A stretch of 43,685 nucleotides of DNA from Actinomycetota bacterium. GTDB taxonomy: Bacteria; Actinomycetota; Thermoleophilia; Gaiellales; F1-60-MAGs149. The notes beneath the pieces are model-generated. The model saw only the letters and a program-made list of their open reading frames with translations. It was not told the origin of the DNA and did not search any database. Below, piece by piece: positions 1-8,073 of this stretch. The stretch spans positions 1 to 43,685 of the forward strand of contig VGBM01000013.1 of NCBI GenBank assembly GCA_016870485.1, in the 5' to 3' direction. Both the position numbers and the translations under genes were made by a program. Position 1 is the stretch's first letter; the number at the start of each line of letters is the position of its first letter.

Positions 1-1
1 C

Positions 2-547
2 TCCGCGTGGCAGGGCCTCGGCTACAACCGCCGCGCCGTCAACCTCCATCGGGCCTGCCGGGTCCTGGCCGACGAGGGCGTCCCCGACGACATCGCCGGC
101 TGGCGGCGCCTGCCCGGGGTCGGGCCGTACACGGCGGCCGCGGTCTGCGCGATCTGCTTCGACCACGACGTCATCCCCGAGGACGTCAACGTGCGCCGCA
201 TCGTCGACCGCGCGCTCGGCGGCGGCGCGCTCGTGCCGCCGCCCGGCCGTGCCCACGACCTGACCCAGGGCCTCTTCGACCTCGGCGCCACCGTCTGCCT
301 GGCGCGCATCCCCCGCTGCGAGCGCTGCCCGCTCGCCGACGGCTGCCCCGGCCGCGGCCTGCGCTACGCGCCCGAGCGCCGGCAGGCGCCCTTCGAGGGC
401 TCCCGCCGGCAGGCCCGCGGCCGCCTGCTCGACCGCCTGCGCGAGGGCCCGGTGCCCCTCGCCGAGGCCGACCCCGAGATCGCGGGGGCGCTCGTCCGCG
501 ACGGGCTCGCCGCGGAGCGGGACGGGATGCTGGCCCTGCCGGGCTGA
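2..547 (+). CDS. mutY: A/G-specific adenine DNA glycosylase, 3' part
   Basis: Removes adenine mispaired with 8-oxoguanine or guanine in base-excision repair. The reading frame enters from the left edge of the window, so the N-terminus and start are missing. Visible in order are the helix-hairpin-helix region (WQGLGYNRRA, then LPGVGPYTAAAV), the catalytic-loop aspartate in PEDVNVRR, and a C-x6-C-x2-C-x5-C iron-sulfur motif (C in VCLARIPRCERCPLADGC). The C-terminus is short, about 60 residues after the cluster, and too small for the NUDIX-like domain of E. coli MutY; short forms are known in actinobacteria. The MutY call over Nth rests on the WQGLGYNRRA signature. Confidence 0.9.
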   Translation, partial: SAWQGLGYNRRAVNLHRACRVLADEGVPDDIAGWRRLPGVGPYTAAAVCAICFDHDVIPEDVNVRRIVDRALGGGALVPPPGRAHDLTQGLFDLGATVCLARIPRCERCPLADGCPGRGLRYAPERRQAPFEGSRRQARGRLLDRLREGPVPLAEADPEIAGALVRDGLAAERDGMLALPG

Positions 548-576
548 GCGGACCCCGGACGGGCGCTGCGGGGCTG

Positions 577-611
577 TACGCTTGGGGCGGCAGGCGGCCA
601 CCCGGGCCGCC
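577..611 (+). promoter_or_regulatory. candidate lemA promoter and leader hairpin
   Basis: In the 96-base gap between mutY and lemA, TACGCT at 577-582 fits a -10 box. It would give a leader of about 55 bases. A 7-bp stem (593-599 pairs with 605-611, loop ACCCG) follows. The hairpin has no T-run, so it could be a weak mutY end or part of the lemA leader. No clear Shine-Dalgarno precedes lemA. Confidence 0.3.
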
Positions 612-643
612 CGCCCTCCCCACGCGAAGAGCAGCCTGACCCC

Positions 644-1213
644 ATGAGCACCACGGTCCTGATCCTGATCATCGGCGCGGTCTTCCTGATCGTGCTCGTG
701 TGGCTCGTCCTCACCTACAACGGCCTCGTGCGCCTGCGCAACGAGGCCCAGCAGGGCGAGTCCTCGATCGACATCCAGCTCAAGCGCCGCGCCGACCTGA
801 TCCCCAACCTCGTCGAGGCCGTCAAGGGCTACGCCGCGCACGAGCAGGAGGCCTTCGAGCGCGTCACCGCGGCCCGCGCCCACGCCCTCGAGGCGCGCTC
901 CCTCGGCGACAAGGCCGCCGCCGACGGGGAGACGCGCTCCGCGCTCGGCGGCCTCCTCGCCGTCGCCGAGGCCTACCCCCAGCTGCGCGCCGTCGAGTCG
1001 TTCACGCAGCTGCAGGCCGAGCTCTCCGACACCGAGGACAAGATCGCCGCCGCGCGGCGGTACTACAACAACGTCGTCCAGCGCTACAACACGAAGCAGC
1101 AGTCCTTCCCGGCCAGCGCGATCGCCGGGACGTTCGGATTCTTGCCGCGCGAGTTCTACCGCATCGAGGACGACGCCCAGCGTGACCCGGTCAAGGTCGA
1201 GATCGGCGGATGA
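644..1213 (+). CDS. lemA: LemA family protein
   Basis: A single N-terminal membrane helix (about residues 4-26) is followed by the LemA helical bundle. Family marks include VRLRNEAQQGESSIDIQLKR, RRADLIPNLVEAVKGYA and the C-terminal ARRYYNNVVQRYNT. The 189-residue length is normal. The biochemical role of LemA is not settled. The gene shares an ATGA overlap with the next gene, an HtpX-type protease, and lemA-htpX pairing is widespread, so a joint role in membrane protein quality control is a reasonable inference. The start chosen is the ATG directly before the hydrophobic segment. Confidence 0.93.
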   Translation: MSTTVLILIIGAVFLIVLVWLVLTYNGLVRLRNEAQQGESSIDIQLKRRADLIPNLVEAVKGYAAHEQEAFERVTAARAHALEARSLGDKAAADGETRSALGGLLAVAEAYPQLRAVESFTQLQAELSDTEDKIAAARRYYNNVVQRYNTKQQSFPASAIAGTFGFLPREFYRIEDDAQRDPVKVEIGG

Positions 1214-2142
1214 CCCTCCAGGAGCAGATCCGCTCGGCGCGCCTGCGCACCGTCCTGGTGCTGGTGCTGTTCATCCTGCTCGTGGCGCTCGTCGTGGCCG
1301 CGGTCTACGTCTTCTTCGGCCAGGGCTTCGGCCTGATCATGGCCCTCGTCGCCGTCGGGTACGGGATCTTCGCCTACGTCGCCGCGGGGTCGATCGTGGC
1401 CTCGGCGAGCGGCGCCCGCCCCGTCTCCAAGGAGGAGGCCCCGGAGCTCTACCGCACCGTCGAGAACGCCGCGATCGCCGCCGGCCTCGCGAAGACCCCC
1501 GACATCTTCATCATCGACGACCAGGCGCCCAACGCCTTCGCGGCCGGCCGCACCCCCGAGAAGGCCTACGTGGCCGCCACCACGGGCATCCTCGCGCTGC
1601 TCGACCGCCGCGAGCTCGAGGGCGTGATGGCCCACGAGATCGCCCACGTCCGCAACCGCGACGTGCGCCTGATGACCCTCGCCGCCGTGATGGTCGGCGT
1701 GATCTCGATGATCGCCGACATGCTGCTCTGGGCCACCGTCTTCGGCGGCGGCCGCAACTCGAACAACCAGAACCCGATCGGCGCGATCATCGCGATCGCC
1801 GCGATCATCCTCGCCCCGATCGGCGGCGCGCTCCTGCAGATGGCCCTGTCGCGCCGGCGCGAGTACCTGGCCGACGCCACCGCCGCCGAGCTGACCGGCG
1901 ACCCCGAGGGCCTCGCCCGCGCGCTCTACAAGCTCGCCGTCGACAGGCACCCCCTGCAGCACGTCAACCGCGCCACCGCGCACCTCTGGATCGAGTCGCC
2001 GCTGCGCGATCACCACGGGCTGCGCTCCTCCATCGGCGGCCTCTTCGACACCCATCCCCCGCTGCAGGAGCGGATCGACCGGCTGCAGGAGATGGGCGGC
2101 TTCCAGCTTCCGCCGATCCCGGCCGGCGGCGCGGAGGCCTAG
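1210..2142 (+). CDS. htpX: M48 family zinc metalloprotease HtpX
   Basis: Integral-membrane zinc protease that degrades damaged membrane proteins. Two hydrophobic segments (about residues 15-35 and 40-62) precede the catalytic domain. The HExxH motif is HEIAH at residues 142-146, and the third zinc ligand is probably E218 in EYLADATAAE. Two further hydrophobic stretches lie between them (about 156-176 and 193-215). At 310 residues it is close to usual HtpX size. The ATG overlaps the lemA stop as ATGA, indicating translational coupling. Its TAG stop shares a CTAG tetramer with the convergent ispF stop. Confidence 0.94.
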   Translation: MTLQEQIRSARLRTVLVLVLFILLVALVVAAVYVFFGQGFGLIMALVAVGYGIFAYVAAGSIVASASGARPVSKEEAPELYRTVENAAIAAGLAKTPDIFIIDDQAPNAFAAGRTPEKAYVAATTGILALLDRRELEGVMAHEIAHVRNRDVRLMTLAAVMVGVISMIADMLLWATVFGGGRNSNNQNPIGAIIAIAAIILAPIGGALLQMALSRRREYLADATAAELTGDPEGLARALYKLAVDRHPLQHVNRATAHLWIESPLRDHHGLRSSIGGLFDTHPPLQERIDRLQEMGGFQLPPIPAGGAEA

Positions 2143-2615
2143 CGCTCGATCAGGACCACGCCCTGCGCGGCGATGCCCTCGCCGCGCCCCGTGAAGCCGA
2201 GCCCGTCCGTGCCCGTGGCGCGGATCGACACGCGGTCGGCCGTGGCCCCCATCGCGTCCGCGCAGGCGGTGCGCATCGCCTCGACGTGCGGCGCGAGCCG
2301 CGGCGCCACGCAGACCACCATGCAGTCGGCATTGACGAGCCGCCAGCCCTGCTCGTCGATCGCGGCGGCGGCGCGGCGCAGGAGGTCGATTGAGGCCGCC
2401 CCCTCCCACTCCGGCGTGTTCGGGAACATCCGGCCGATGTCGCCGATCCCGGCGGCGCCGAGCAGCGCGTCCGTCAGCACGTGGCAGACCACGTCCGCGT
2501 CGGAGTGCCCCTCGAGGCCGAGCTCGTGCTCGATCGCGACTCCGCCGAGGACGAGCGGGCGGCCCGCGACGAGCCGGTGGGCGTCCACCGCCGTGCCGAC
2601 GCGCAGGTCAGCCAA
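2139..2615 (-). CDS. ispF: 2-C-methyl-D-erythritol 2,4-cyclodiphosphate synthase
   Basis: Catalyses the cyclisation step of the non-mevalonate (MEP) isoprenoid pathway. The DAHRL metal-binding motif, GHSDADVVCHVLTDALLG with the zinc histidine, GDIGRMFPNT, and the C-terminal TGTDGLGFTGRGEGIAAQ are all present. The 158-residue length is typical. The start is a TTG at 2615 that overlaps the end of the upstream PHP gene by 8 bases; the protein then begins MADLRVGTAVDAHRL, as the family does. It is separated from ispD by the PHP gene. Confidence 0.95.
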   Translation of the reverse strand: MADLRVGTAVDAHRLVAGRPLVLGGVAIEHELGLEGHSDADVVCHVLTDALLGAAGIGDIGRMFPNTPEWEGAASIDLLRRAAAAIDEQGWRLVNADCMVVCVAPRLAPHVEAMRTACADAMGATADRVSIRATGTDGLGFTGRGEGIAAQGVVLIER

Positions 2616-3432
2616 GCGGCACCGCCCGGCGGTCGCGGCCCGAGAACTCCATCACCTCGGAGTATCCCGCCTCGGCGGCCGCGCGCCGCGCCTGGTCGAA
2701 GGCGAAGCCGACGTTCTCGGGCTCGTGGGCGTCGGACGACAGCACCACGGGCACCCCGCGGGCGCACAGGCGCGCCAGGAGGCCGGGGCCCGGGTAGATC
2801 TCCCGGGCGGCCTTGCGCAGCCCGGCGGTCGAGATCTCCGCGCAGCAGCCGGCCTCGGCGAGCGCATCGGCGATGTCGTCGTAGGCCTGCTCGAGGACGG
2901 CCGGCGCGGGCAGGGGCCCGAACGACTTCGGCAGGTCGGCGTGCGTCATCACGTCGAACTGCCCGCTCAGCGCGGCCCGCGCGTAGCGGTCGACGTAGCC
3001 ACGCCAGAGCGCGTCCGGCTCGATCACGTCGAAGGCCGAGTAGAGGTCGTAGTCGACCGCGCCCTCGTGGACCCAGTGGATCGAGCCGAGGATCACATCC
3101 CAGGGGCGGCCGGCGAGGGCGTCGACGAGGACGTCCTGGTGCTCGGGCAGCCAGTCGCACTCGATGCCGATCCGCAGCGGGAACCCGATCTCCTTGGCCT
3201 CCGCGAGGGCCTCCCAGTAGGCGTCGATGTCCCACTCGGCCTGGCCCTGCCAGTAGGGGTGCTGCCAGGCCGGCTTGGCGACCCGGAAGCGGTAGACGTG
3301 CTCCGTCACGCAGACGGCGTCGAGGCCGCGGTCCATGGCGGCGGCGACGTGCGCGGTGATCGTCTCGACCGACAGCACCGCCTCGTCGAGGGCGTCGTCG
3401 TCGGGCGCGAGGTGCGTGTGGTGGTCAACCAT
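2608..3432 (-). CDS. PHP-domain phosphatase (histidinol-phosphatase type)
   Basis: A PHP-superfamily metal-dependent phosphoesterase of 274 residues. The N-terminal motif HHTHLAPD, the CVTEHVY strand, GIECDWLP, GSIHWVHEG, MTHADLPK and the C-terminal SSDAHEPENVGFAFD carry the expected histidine and aspartate metal ligands. The closest known group is HisK/HolPase-type histidinol-phosphatase, but no other histidine genes are nearby. It sits between ispD and ispF with 8-base overlaps on both sides, so it is translated with the MEP genes. Its true substrate is open. Confidence 0.85.
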   Translation of the reverse strand: MVDHHTHLAPDDDALDEAVLSVETITAHVAAAMDRGLDAVCVTEHVYRFRVAKPAWQHPYWQGQAEWDIDAYWEALAEAKEIGFPLRIGIECDWLPEHQDVLVDALAGRPWDVILGSIHWVHEGAVDYDLYSAFDVIEPDALWRGYVDRYARAALSGQFDVMTHADLPKSFGPLPAPAVLEQAYDDIADALAEAGCCAEISTAGLRKAAREIYPGPGLLARLCARGVPVVLSSDAHEPENVGFAFDQARRAAAEAGYSEVMEFSGRDRRAVPLG

Positions 3433-4117
3433 CGAGGCGCAGCTCCAGTGCGCGCTCGAGGTCGGCGCGGGTCGTGACCTTGAGGCAGCGCGGGTCGCCC
3501 GGGACGACGCGGACGTCGCCGCCCGCGCGCTCCACGAGGCTCGCGCAGTCGGTCCCGCTCGACCGGTCGGGCGCGGCGAGGGCGCGGCGGAGCACGTCCG
3601 CCCGGAAGCCCTGCGGCGTCTGCACGGCGCGCAGCTCCGCGCGGGGCAGGGTCTCCGCGATCCGCCCCGCCGCGTCGACGCGCTTGACGGTGTCGGCGAC
3701 CTCCAGCCCCGGCACGACCCCGTCGGGGCCGTCGACGAAGCCAGCGAGGACGCGGTCGACGAGGTCCGCAGGCAGGTTGGGGCGGGCGGCGTCGTGCACG
3801 AGGATCAGCGCCGCCTCGGCGGGCACCTCGGCCACCCCCAGCGCCACGGAGTCCGAGCGGGACGGGCCGCCGGCGACCGCCACGGCGACCTTGCCGGCGC
3901 CGATCTCGTCGCACATGAACGTCGCGCGCTCCTCCCAGCCCTCCGGCACGACCAGCACGATGCCGTCGACCGCCGGGTGCTCGTCGAGGGCCGCCACCGA
4001 CGCCGCCACCAGCGGATCCTCGCCGAACGCCACGAAGGCCTTGGGCTGCTCCGCGCCCAGGCGCTCACCGGACCCGGCCGCGACGACGACCGCCCAGACG
4101 GCGACCGCGTCACCCAT
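3425..4117 (-). CDS. ispD: 2-C-methyl-D-erythritol 4-phosphate cytidylyltransferase
   Basis: Transfers CMP from CTP to MEP in the non-mevalonate pathway. The nucleotide-binding start VVVAAGSGERLG followed by QPKAF is the IspD signature. LVHDAARPNLP, the TVKRVD region, LRAVQTPQGFRADVL and TDCASLVERAG are also characteristic. The 230-residue length is normal and there is no fused IspF domain. The ATG lies 6 bases after the carD stop, and the end overlaps the PHP gene by 8 bases. The carD-ispD-ispF order is conserved in actinobacteria. Confidence 0.95.
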   Translation of the reverse strand: MGDAVAVWAVVVAAGSGERLGAEQPKAFVAFGEDPLVAASVAALDEHPAVDGIVLVVPEGWEERATFMCDEIGAGKVAVAVAGGPSRSDSVALGVAEVPAEAALILVHDAARPNLPADLVDRVLAGFVDGPDGVVPGLEVADTVKRVDAAGRIAETLPRAELRAVQTPQGFRADVLRRALAAPDRSSGTDCASLVERAGGDVRVVPGDPRCLKVTTRADLERALELRLDG

Positions 4118-4123
4118 CTGCGC

Positions 4124-4645
4124 CTAGGCGGAGCGGGCGGCGCGCGCCTCGGCGCGGGCCGCCGCGAGGTCGGCGAGCAGCTTGTCGAGGTGCTCGTTCG
4201 TCTCGTCCTCGTCCTTGTCGAGCACCCAGCGGAGCTCGGACGAGAGGATGCGCTTCGCCTGCGCGAGCAGCTGGCGCTCGCCCGACGAGAGCGGGCGCTC
4301 GGAGTCGCGCAGGGAGAGGTCGCGGATGACCTCCGCGATCTCCCTGACGTCGCCGGAGCGGATCTTGTCCTTGTTCATCCGGAAGCGCCGGCTCCACGAG
4401 CCGGTGTCCTCCGTGACGTCCTCGGCGAGGACGGCGAGCACCGCGTTGGCGCCCTTCTGGTCCATCACGCGCCGGAGCCCGAGCTCATCGACGCGGTTGA
4501 CGGGGATGCGCACGACGAGGTCGTCGGACAGGATCCTGATCGTCAGGTACTCGACCTCCTCACCCAGCACCGTGCGCTTCTCGATCCCGTCGATGACGCC
4601 AGCTCCGTGCTGGGGATAGACGATCCGGTCTCCGACCTTGAACAC
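4124..4645 (-). CDS. carD: CarD-type RNA polymerase-binding regulator
   Basis: CarD binds the RNA polymerase beta subunit and stabilises open promoter complexes; in mycobacteria it controls rRNA and stress transcription. The N-terminal Tudor-like domain starts FKVGDRIVYPQHGAGVIDGI, and the helical DNA-binding part contains WSRRFRMNKDKIRSGDV and the EVIRDLSLRDSERPLSSGE block. A longer reading frame starts upstream at 4693. I chose the GTG at 4645 because it has a strong Shine-Dalgarno 6 bases upstream and matches the mycobacterial start (FKVGD). That gives 173 residues. Confidence 0.93.
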   Translation of the reverse strand: MFKVGDRIVYPQHGAGVIDGIEKRTVLGEEVEYLTIRILSDDLVVRIPVNRVDELGLRRVMDQKGANAVLAVLAEDVTEDTGSWSRRFRMNKDKIRSGDVREIAEVIRDLSLRDSERPLSSGERQLLAQAKRILSSELRWVLDKDEDETNEHLDKLLADLAAARAEARAARSA

Positions 4646-4651
4646 TCGGCG

Positions 4652-4679
4652 CTCCTCCCGTGCGTGGACCGGAAGGATA
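4652..4679 (-). promoter_or_regulatory. carD -10 box and Shine-Dalgarno
   Basis: On the minus strand GGGAGGAG (4652-4659) lies 6 bases before the GTG at 4645. TATCCT (4674-4679) fits a -10 box giving a leader of about 20 bases. carD is one of the few genes in this window with a real Shine-Dalgarno leader, and it can therefore be expressed separately from disA, whose stop is 68 bases upstream. Confidence 0.5.
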
Positions 4680-4713
4680 ACCGGTCTCGGCATCGAATGG
4701 CGGAGGTTTGGCG

Positions 4714-5772
4714 TCAGCCGCGCAGGTGGCGGTCCTGCAGGCGCCGCAGCCCCTGCTGCACCTCGCCCGCCCGGGCCGGCGGGAGGCCGTCGACGGCCTG
4801 GAGTTCGCGCAGCGTGGCGCGCATCAGGGCCGCGTACGTCGGGAACGCCGCCACGACGCAGTCCGCCTCGTCGTCCGTCAGGGCCGGGATGCGGGCCAGC
4901 GCGCGGTAGCCGCCCGGCCGCGGGTCGGGCTCCGCGCCGTCGGCGAAGCCCATCGCCCGGCGCACGCAGGCGAGGTCGACGAGCTCCGAGTAGCGCAGGG
5001 CCGCGAGCCGGTCGAGGACCTCCTGCGGCCCGCCGGTGGCGTCGTCGGAGCGGTAGTCGCGGATGATCGCGAGCCGCTCCTCCACCACACCCTCCGCGAG
5101 CTCGGCGAGCTGCATCGCCACGAGCCGCCCGTCGAGGCCGAGCTCGGCCACGTTGCGCGCGATCTCGTCGATCATCCGCGCGGCCATCTCGGCCCGCTGG
5201 AGCACGTTGAGGACGTCGTCGATCGCGACCTCGCCGCGCAGCTCCTGGATCGTGAGGTCGTCGGCGCCGCGCTCGAGCTGCTCGCGGTGCCCCTGGAGGG
5301 TCGCGAGGCCCTGCGTCGCCTTGGTCAGGAGCTCAGGGATCGCGTCAAGCTGGTAGCGCGACCCGCCCGTGTAGACGTTGACCGTGTCGCGCTCCTGCGA
5401 GATCGCCACCACGATCGCCGCGGTCTGGCGCGCGACGCGCTCGGCCGTGCGGTGGCGGGTGCCGGTCTCGGACGTCGGCAGCTCGGCGTCCGGCATCAAC
5501 TGCACGTTGGCGCGCAGGATGCGGTCGAGCCCGCGGTCGACGACGATCGCGCCGTCCATCTTCGCGACCTCGTAGACCATCGCCGCCGAGAAGGGGATGT
5601 CGAGCTCGAGGCCGCCCGAGCAGAGCGGCGCAATCTCGTCGGGCTCGACGATCACGAGCAGGGCGCCGAGGCGGCCCTTGATGATGTCGTCGATGCCGAG
5701 GCGCAGCTCCGTGCCGGGAGCGAGCAGCTCGAGGGCCTCGATCAGGCGGGGGTTGCGGCGGGGATCGAGCAT
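4714..5772 (-). CDS. disA: DNA integrity scanning diadenylate cyclase DisA
   Basis: Makes cyclic di-AMP from two ATP and moves along DNA, stopping at branched structures. The N-terminal DAC domain has the catalytic DGA motif (residues 73-75, KMDGAIVVDR) and the RHR motif (106-108, GTRHRTAER). A helical linker (about 150-285) leads to the C-terminal HhH domain for branched DNA. The length of 352 residues matches the family. It is separated from radA, its usual neighbour and inhibitor in other bacteria, by a gene on the opposite strand. Only 23 bases lie between its ATG and the GTG of that gene. Confidence 0.96.
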   Translation of the reverse strand: MLDPRRNPRLIEALELLAPGTELRLGIDDIIKGRLGALLVIVEPDEIAPLCSGGLELDIPFSAAMVYEVAKMDGAIVVDRGLDRILRANVQLMPDAELPTSETGTRHRTAERVARQTAAIVVAISQERDTVNVYTGGSRYQLDAIPELLTKATQGLATLQGHREQLERGADDLTIQELRGEVAIDDVLNVLQRAEMAARMIDEIARNVAELGLDGRLVAMQLAELAEGVVEERLAIIRDYRSDDATGGPQEVLDRLAALRYSELVDLACVRRAMGFADGAEPDPRPGGYRALARIPALTDDEADCVVAAFPTYAALMRATLRELQAVDGLPPARAGEVQQGLRRLQDRHLRG

Positions 5773-5783
5773 GACCGGACGGG

Positions 5784-5790
5784 TATGGTA
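5784..5790. promoter_or_regulatory. opposed -10 boxes for disA and the exonuclease gene
   Basis: The heptamer TATGGTA reads TATGGT on the plus strand (5784-5789), 6 bases before the exonuclease GTG. On the minus strand it reads TACCAT (5785-5790), 12 bases before the disA ATG. Both fit TAnnnT, so the same base pairs may serve as -10 element in both directions within a 23-base gap. Inferred from spacing only. Confidence 0.45.
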
Positions 5791-5795
5791 GCCGT

Positions 5796-6662
5796 GTGGC
5801 GAGGACCGGGCCCCTGTTGATCGTCGACGGCGATGCGCTCGCGCACCGCGCGTGGTTCGCGCTCGGCCACGTCACGGGCCGCGACGGCCGGCCGGTCGGC
5901 CTCCTGCAGGGGACGATCCAGATGCTGGTCGGGGCCTGGGACGCCTTCGGGCCGCGCGCCCTCGCGGTGGCGGTCGACAGCCGCGAGCGCTCCGAGCGGC
6001 ACGCGCTCGTGCCCGTCTACCAGGCGCAGCGCGACGGCGAGCCCGACGACGCCCTGATCGAGCAGCTCGACGCCCTCCCCGCCCTCGTGCGCGCCTTCGG
6101 GTTCCCCGCGGTCTGCGTGCCGCCGTGGGAGGCCGACGACGTCTGCGCGACGCTCGCGACGCTCGAGGAGGCGGCGCGCGGGACGGCGCTCGTCCTGACC
6201 CACGACCGCGACGCCTACCAGCTGGCCTCGGCCCGCACCACGATCGTGCGGCCGGTGTCGGGCGTCAGCGAGGTCGAGCACGTCGACCCGGCGGGCGTCG
6301 AGGAGCGCTACGGCGTGCGTCCCGACCAGGTGCCCGACCTGATCGCGCTGCGCGGCGACCCCTCCGACAACATCCCGGGCGCGCGCGGCATCGGCGCCAA
6401 GACCGCCGCCGAGCTGCTCGTCCGCTACGGCGACCTCGAGGGCGTGATCGCCCACGCCGGCGAGCTGACGCCCGCCCGCTCCCGCGCCGTCCTCGACGCC
6501 GCCGACGACCTGCGCCGGTACCGGCGGATCGCCGTCATGCGCCGCGACCTGCCCGTCGAGCGCCCGGCGAGCGCCGAGCCGGACTGGGCGGCCGGGGCCG
6601 AGGCCTGCGACGAGGCCGGCATGGGCCGGCTCGCAGTGCGGATCGCGGCCCGCGCCGGCTGA
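5796..6662 (+). CDS. stand-alone 5'-3' exonuclease (PolA N-terminal type)
   Basis: A 288-residue FEN/5'-3' exonuclease like the N-terminal domain of DNA polymerase I, with no polymerase domain. The metal-binding aspartates lie in LLIVDGDALAHRAW, AVAVDSRERSER, PPWEADDVCATLA and LTHDRDAYQLAS. The H3TH DNA-binding motif is RGDPSDNIPGARGIGAKTA. The protein would remove flaps or RNA primers. It starts with a GTG preceded closely by a -10-like box. It lies between radA and disA but on the opposite strand, and runs tail to tail into radA with a 6-base gap. Confidence 0.88.
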   Translation: MARTGPLLIVDGDALAHRAWFALGHVTGRDGRPVGLLQGTIQMLVGAWDAFGPRALAVAVDSRERSERHALVPVYQAQRDGEPDDALIEQLDALPALVRAFGFPAVCVPPWEADDVCATLATLEEAARGTALVLTHDRDAYQLASARTTIVRPVSGVSEVEHVDPAGVEERYGVRPDQVPDLIALRGDPSDNIPGARGIGAKTAAELLVRYGDLEGVIAHAGELTPARSRAVLDAADDLRRYRRIAVMRRDLPVERPASAEPDWAAGAEACDEAGMGRLAVRIAARAG

Positions 6663-6668
6663 GCGCCG

Positions 6669-8015
6669 CTAGCCGGTCGGGTCGGCACCGAGGGCGAGGG
6701 CCAGCGCCTCCCCCACGGACCCCGCGCTGCGCGCGACGATGCCGGGGACGGCGGGCGCGCCGGGCGGCACGATCGCCTGCCCGATGCCGAGCCGGGCGGC
6801 CTCCTGCAGGCGCCGCTCGACCTGCGCGACGGGGCGCAGCCGGCCGGTCAGGCCGATCTCGCCGATCGCCACCACCGGCCCCGTCGGCGTCCCCCGCGCC
6901 GCCGAGGTAACGGCGAGCGCGACGGCCAGGTCGACGGCCGGATCGTCGACGCGCACGCCGCCGACCACGTTGGCGAAGACGTCGGCCGAGCCGAGCGCGA
7001 GCCCGGCGTGCCGCGAGAGGACGGCGAGGAGCATGGCCAGGCGGTTGCGGTCGATGCCGTTCGCGAGCCGCCGCGGCTGGGGCAGCTCGGACGGCGAGAC
7101 CAGCGCCTGCACCTCGAGGAGCAGGGGGCGCGAGCCCTCGAGCGTGCAGGCCACCACCGACCCCGTGGCCCCGAGCTCGTCGCGGCCGAGCAGCGCCGAG
7201 GGGTCCTCGACGGCCTCGAGGCCGCGTCCCGTCATCGTGAACACGCCGAGCTCCGAGGTCGCGCCGAAGCGGTTCTTGGCGGCGCGCAGGACGCGCAGCT
7301 CGCCGCCGCGGTCACCCTCGAAGAGCAGCACGCAGTCGACGAGGTGCTCGAGCACCTTCGGGCCGGCGACGGCGCCGTCCTTCGTGACGTGCCCGACGAG
7401 GATCACGGCGACGCCGTGCTCCTTGGCCACGCGCAGGAGGCCACCCGCGGCCTCGCGCACCTGCGCGACCGAGCCCGGTGCGGAGCCGAGGTCGGCCGTC
7501 CAGAGGGTCTGGACGGAGTCGACGACGCAGACCGCCGGCCGCTCGTGGGCGATCGTGGCGCAGACGGCGTCGAGGTCGGTCTCGGGGACGATGCGGATCC
7601 GGCCCGCGCCGCCGATCCGCTCGGCGCGCAGGCGCACCTGCGCGGCCGACTCCTCCCCGGTCACGAGCAGGGCGGAGCGGTGCTCGGCGATGGCGGCCAG
7701 GGCCATGGTCAGGAGCGTCGACTTGCCGACGCCGGGCTCGCCGCCGAGGAGGACGAGCGACCCGGGCACGATGCCGCCGCCGAGCACCCGGTCGAGCTCG
7801 CCGATCCCGGTCGGGATCCGCTCGGCCTCGTCGGCGTCGACGTCGGCGAGGGCCACCACCGGCACCGGCGGCACGGCCTCGCGGCCCCGCGGCGACAGGG
7901 TCGCCCGCTCCTCCTGCACCGACCCCCAGGCGTCGCAGGCCGGGCAGCGGCCCTCCCACTTGGGCAGGGTCTCGCCGCAGGCGGTGCACGAGTAGCGGGT
8001 GGCGGTGCGCGCCAT
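6669..8015 (-). CDS. radA: DNA repair protein RadA
   Basis: A RecA-like ATPase that processes branched recombination intermediates. The N-terminal zinc finger has CxxC pairs at residues 10/13 and 24/27. The Walker A motif is GGEPGVGKST (91-100), and the RadA-specific KNRFG motif is near residue 247. A Lon-protease-like C-terminal domain completes the 448-residue protein. A longer frame extends to 8108, but the ATG at 8015 gives the standard MARTATRYSC start and has a -10-like box 7 bases upstream. In other bacteria RadA inhibits DisA, which lies downstream here. Confidence 0.95.
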   Translation of the reverse strand: MARTATRYSCTACGETLPKWEGRCPACDAWGSVQEERATLSPRGREAVPPVPVVALADVDADEAERIPTGIGELDRVLGGGIVPGSLVLLGGEPGVGKSTLLTMALAAIAEHRSALLVTGEESAAQVRLRAERIGGAGRIRIVPETDLDAVCATIAHERPAVCVVDSVQTLWTADLGSAPGSVAQVREAAGGLLRVAKEHGVAVILVGHVTKDGAVAGPKVLEHLVDCVLLFEGDRGGELRVLRAAKNRFGATSELGVFTMTGRGLEAVEDPSALLGRDELGATGSVVACTLEGSRPLLLEVQALVSPSELPQPRRLANGIDRNRLAMLLAVLSRHAGLALGSADVFANVVGGVRVDDPAVDLAVALAVTSAARGTPTGPVVAIGEIGLTGRLRPVAQVERRLQEAARLGIGQAIVPPGAPAVPGIVARSAGSVGEALALALGADPTG

Positions 8016-8022
8016 GGTGGTC

Positions 8023-8028
8023 AGGCTA
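8023..8028 (-). promoter_or_regulatory. radA -10 box, leaderless spacing
   Basis: TAGCCT on the minus strand ends 7 bases before the radA ATG at 8015. Transcription would start at or next to the A of the start codon, and no Shine-Dalgarno is present. Confidence 0.5.
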
Positions 8029-8073
8029 GTTGCGGGGTCGGCGGCGACGGCACGCGGATCCGTCGCGGACCCG

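Noticed and set aside
593..611. Intrinsic terminator of mutY
   Set aside because: The 7-bp stem lacks a following T-run. I list it only as part of the lemA leader.
4646..4693. Upstream ATG start for carD at 4693
   Set aside because: The extra 16 residues have no counterpart in CarD proteins and would run through the -10 box. The GTG at 4645 has a strong Shine-Dalgarno.
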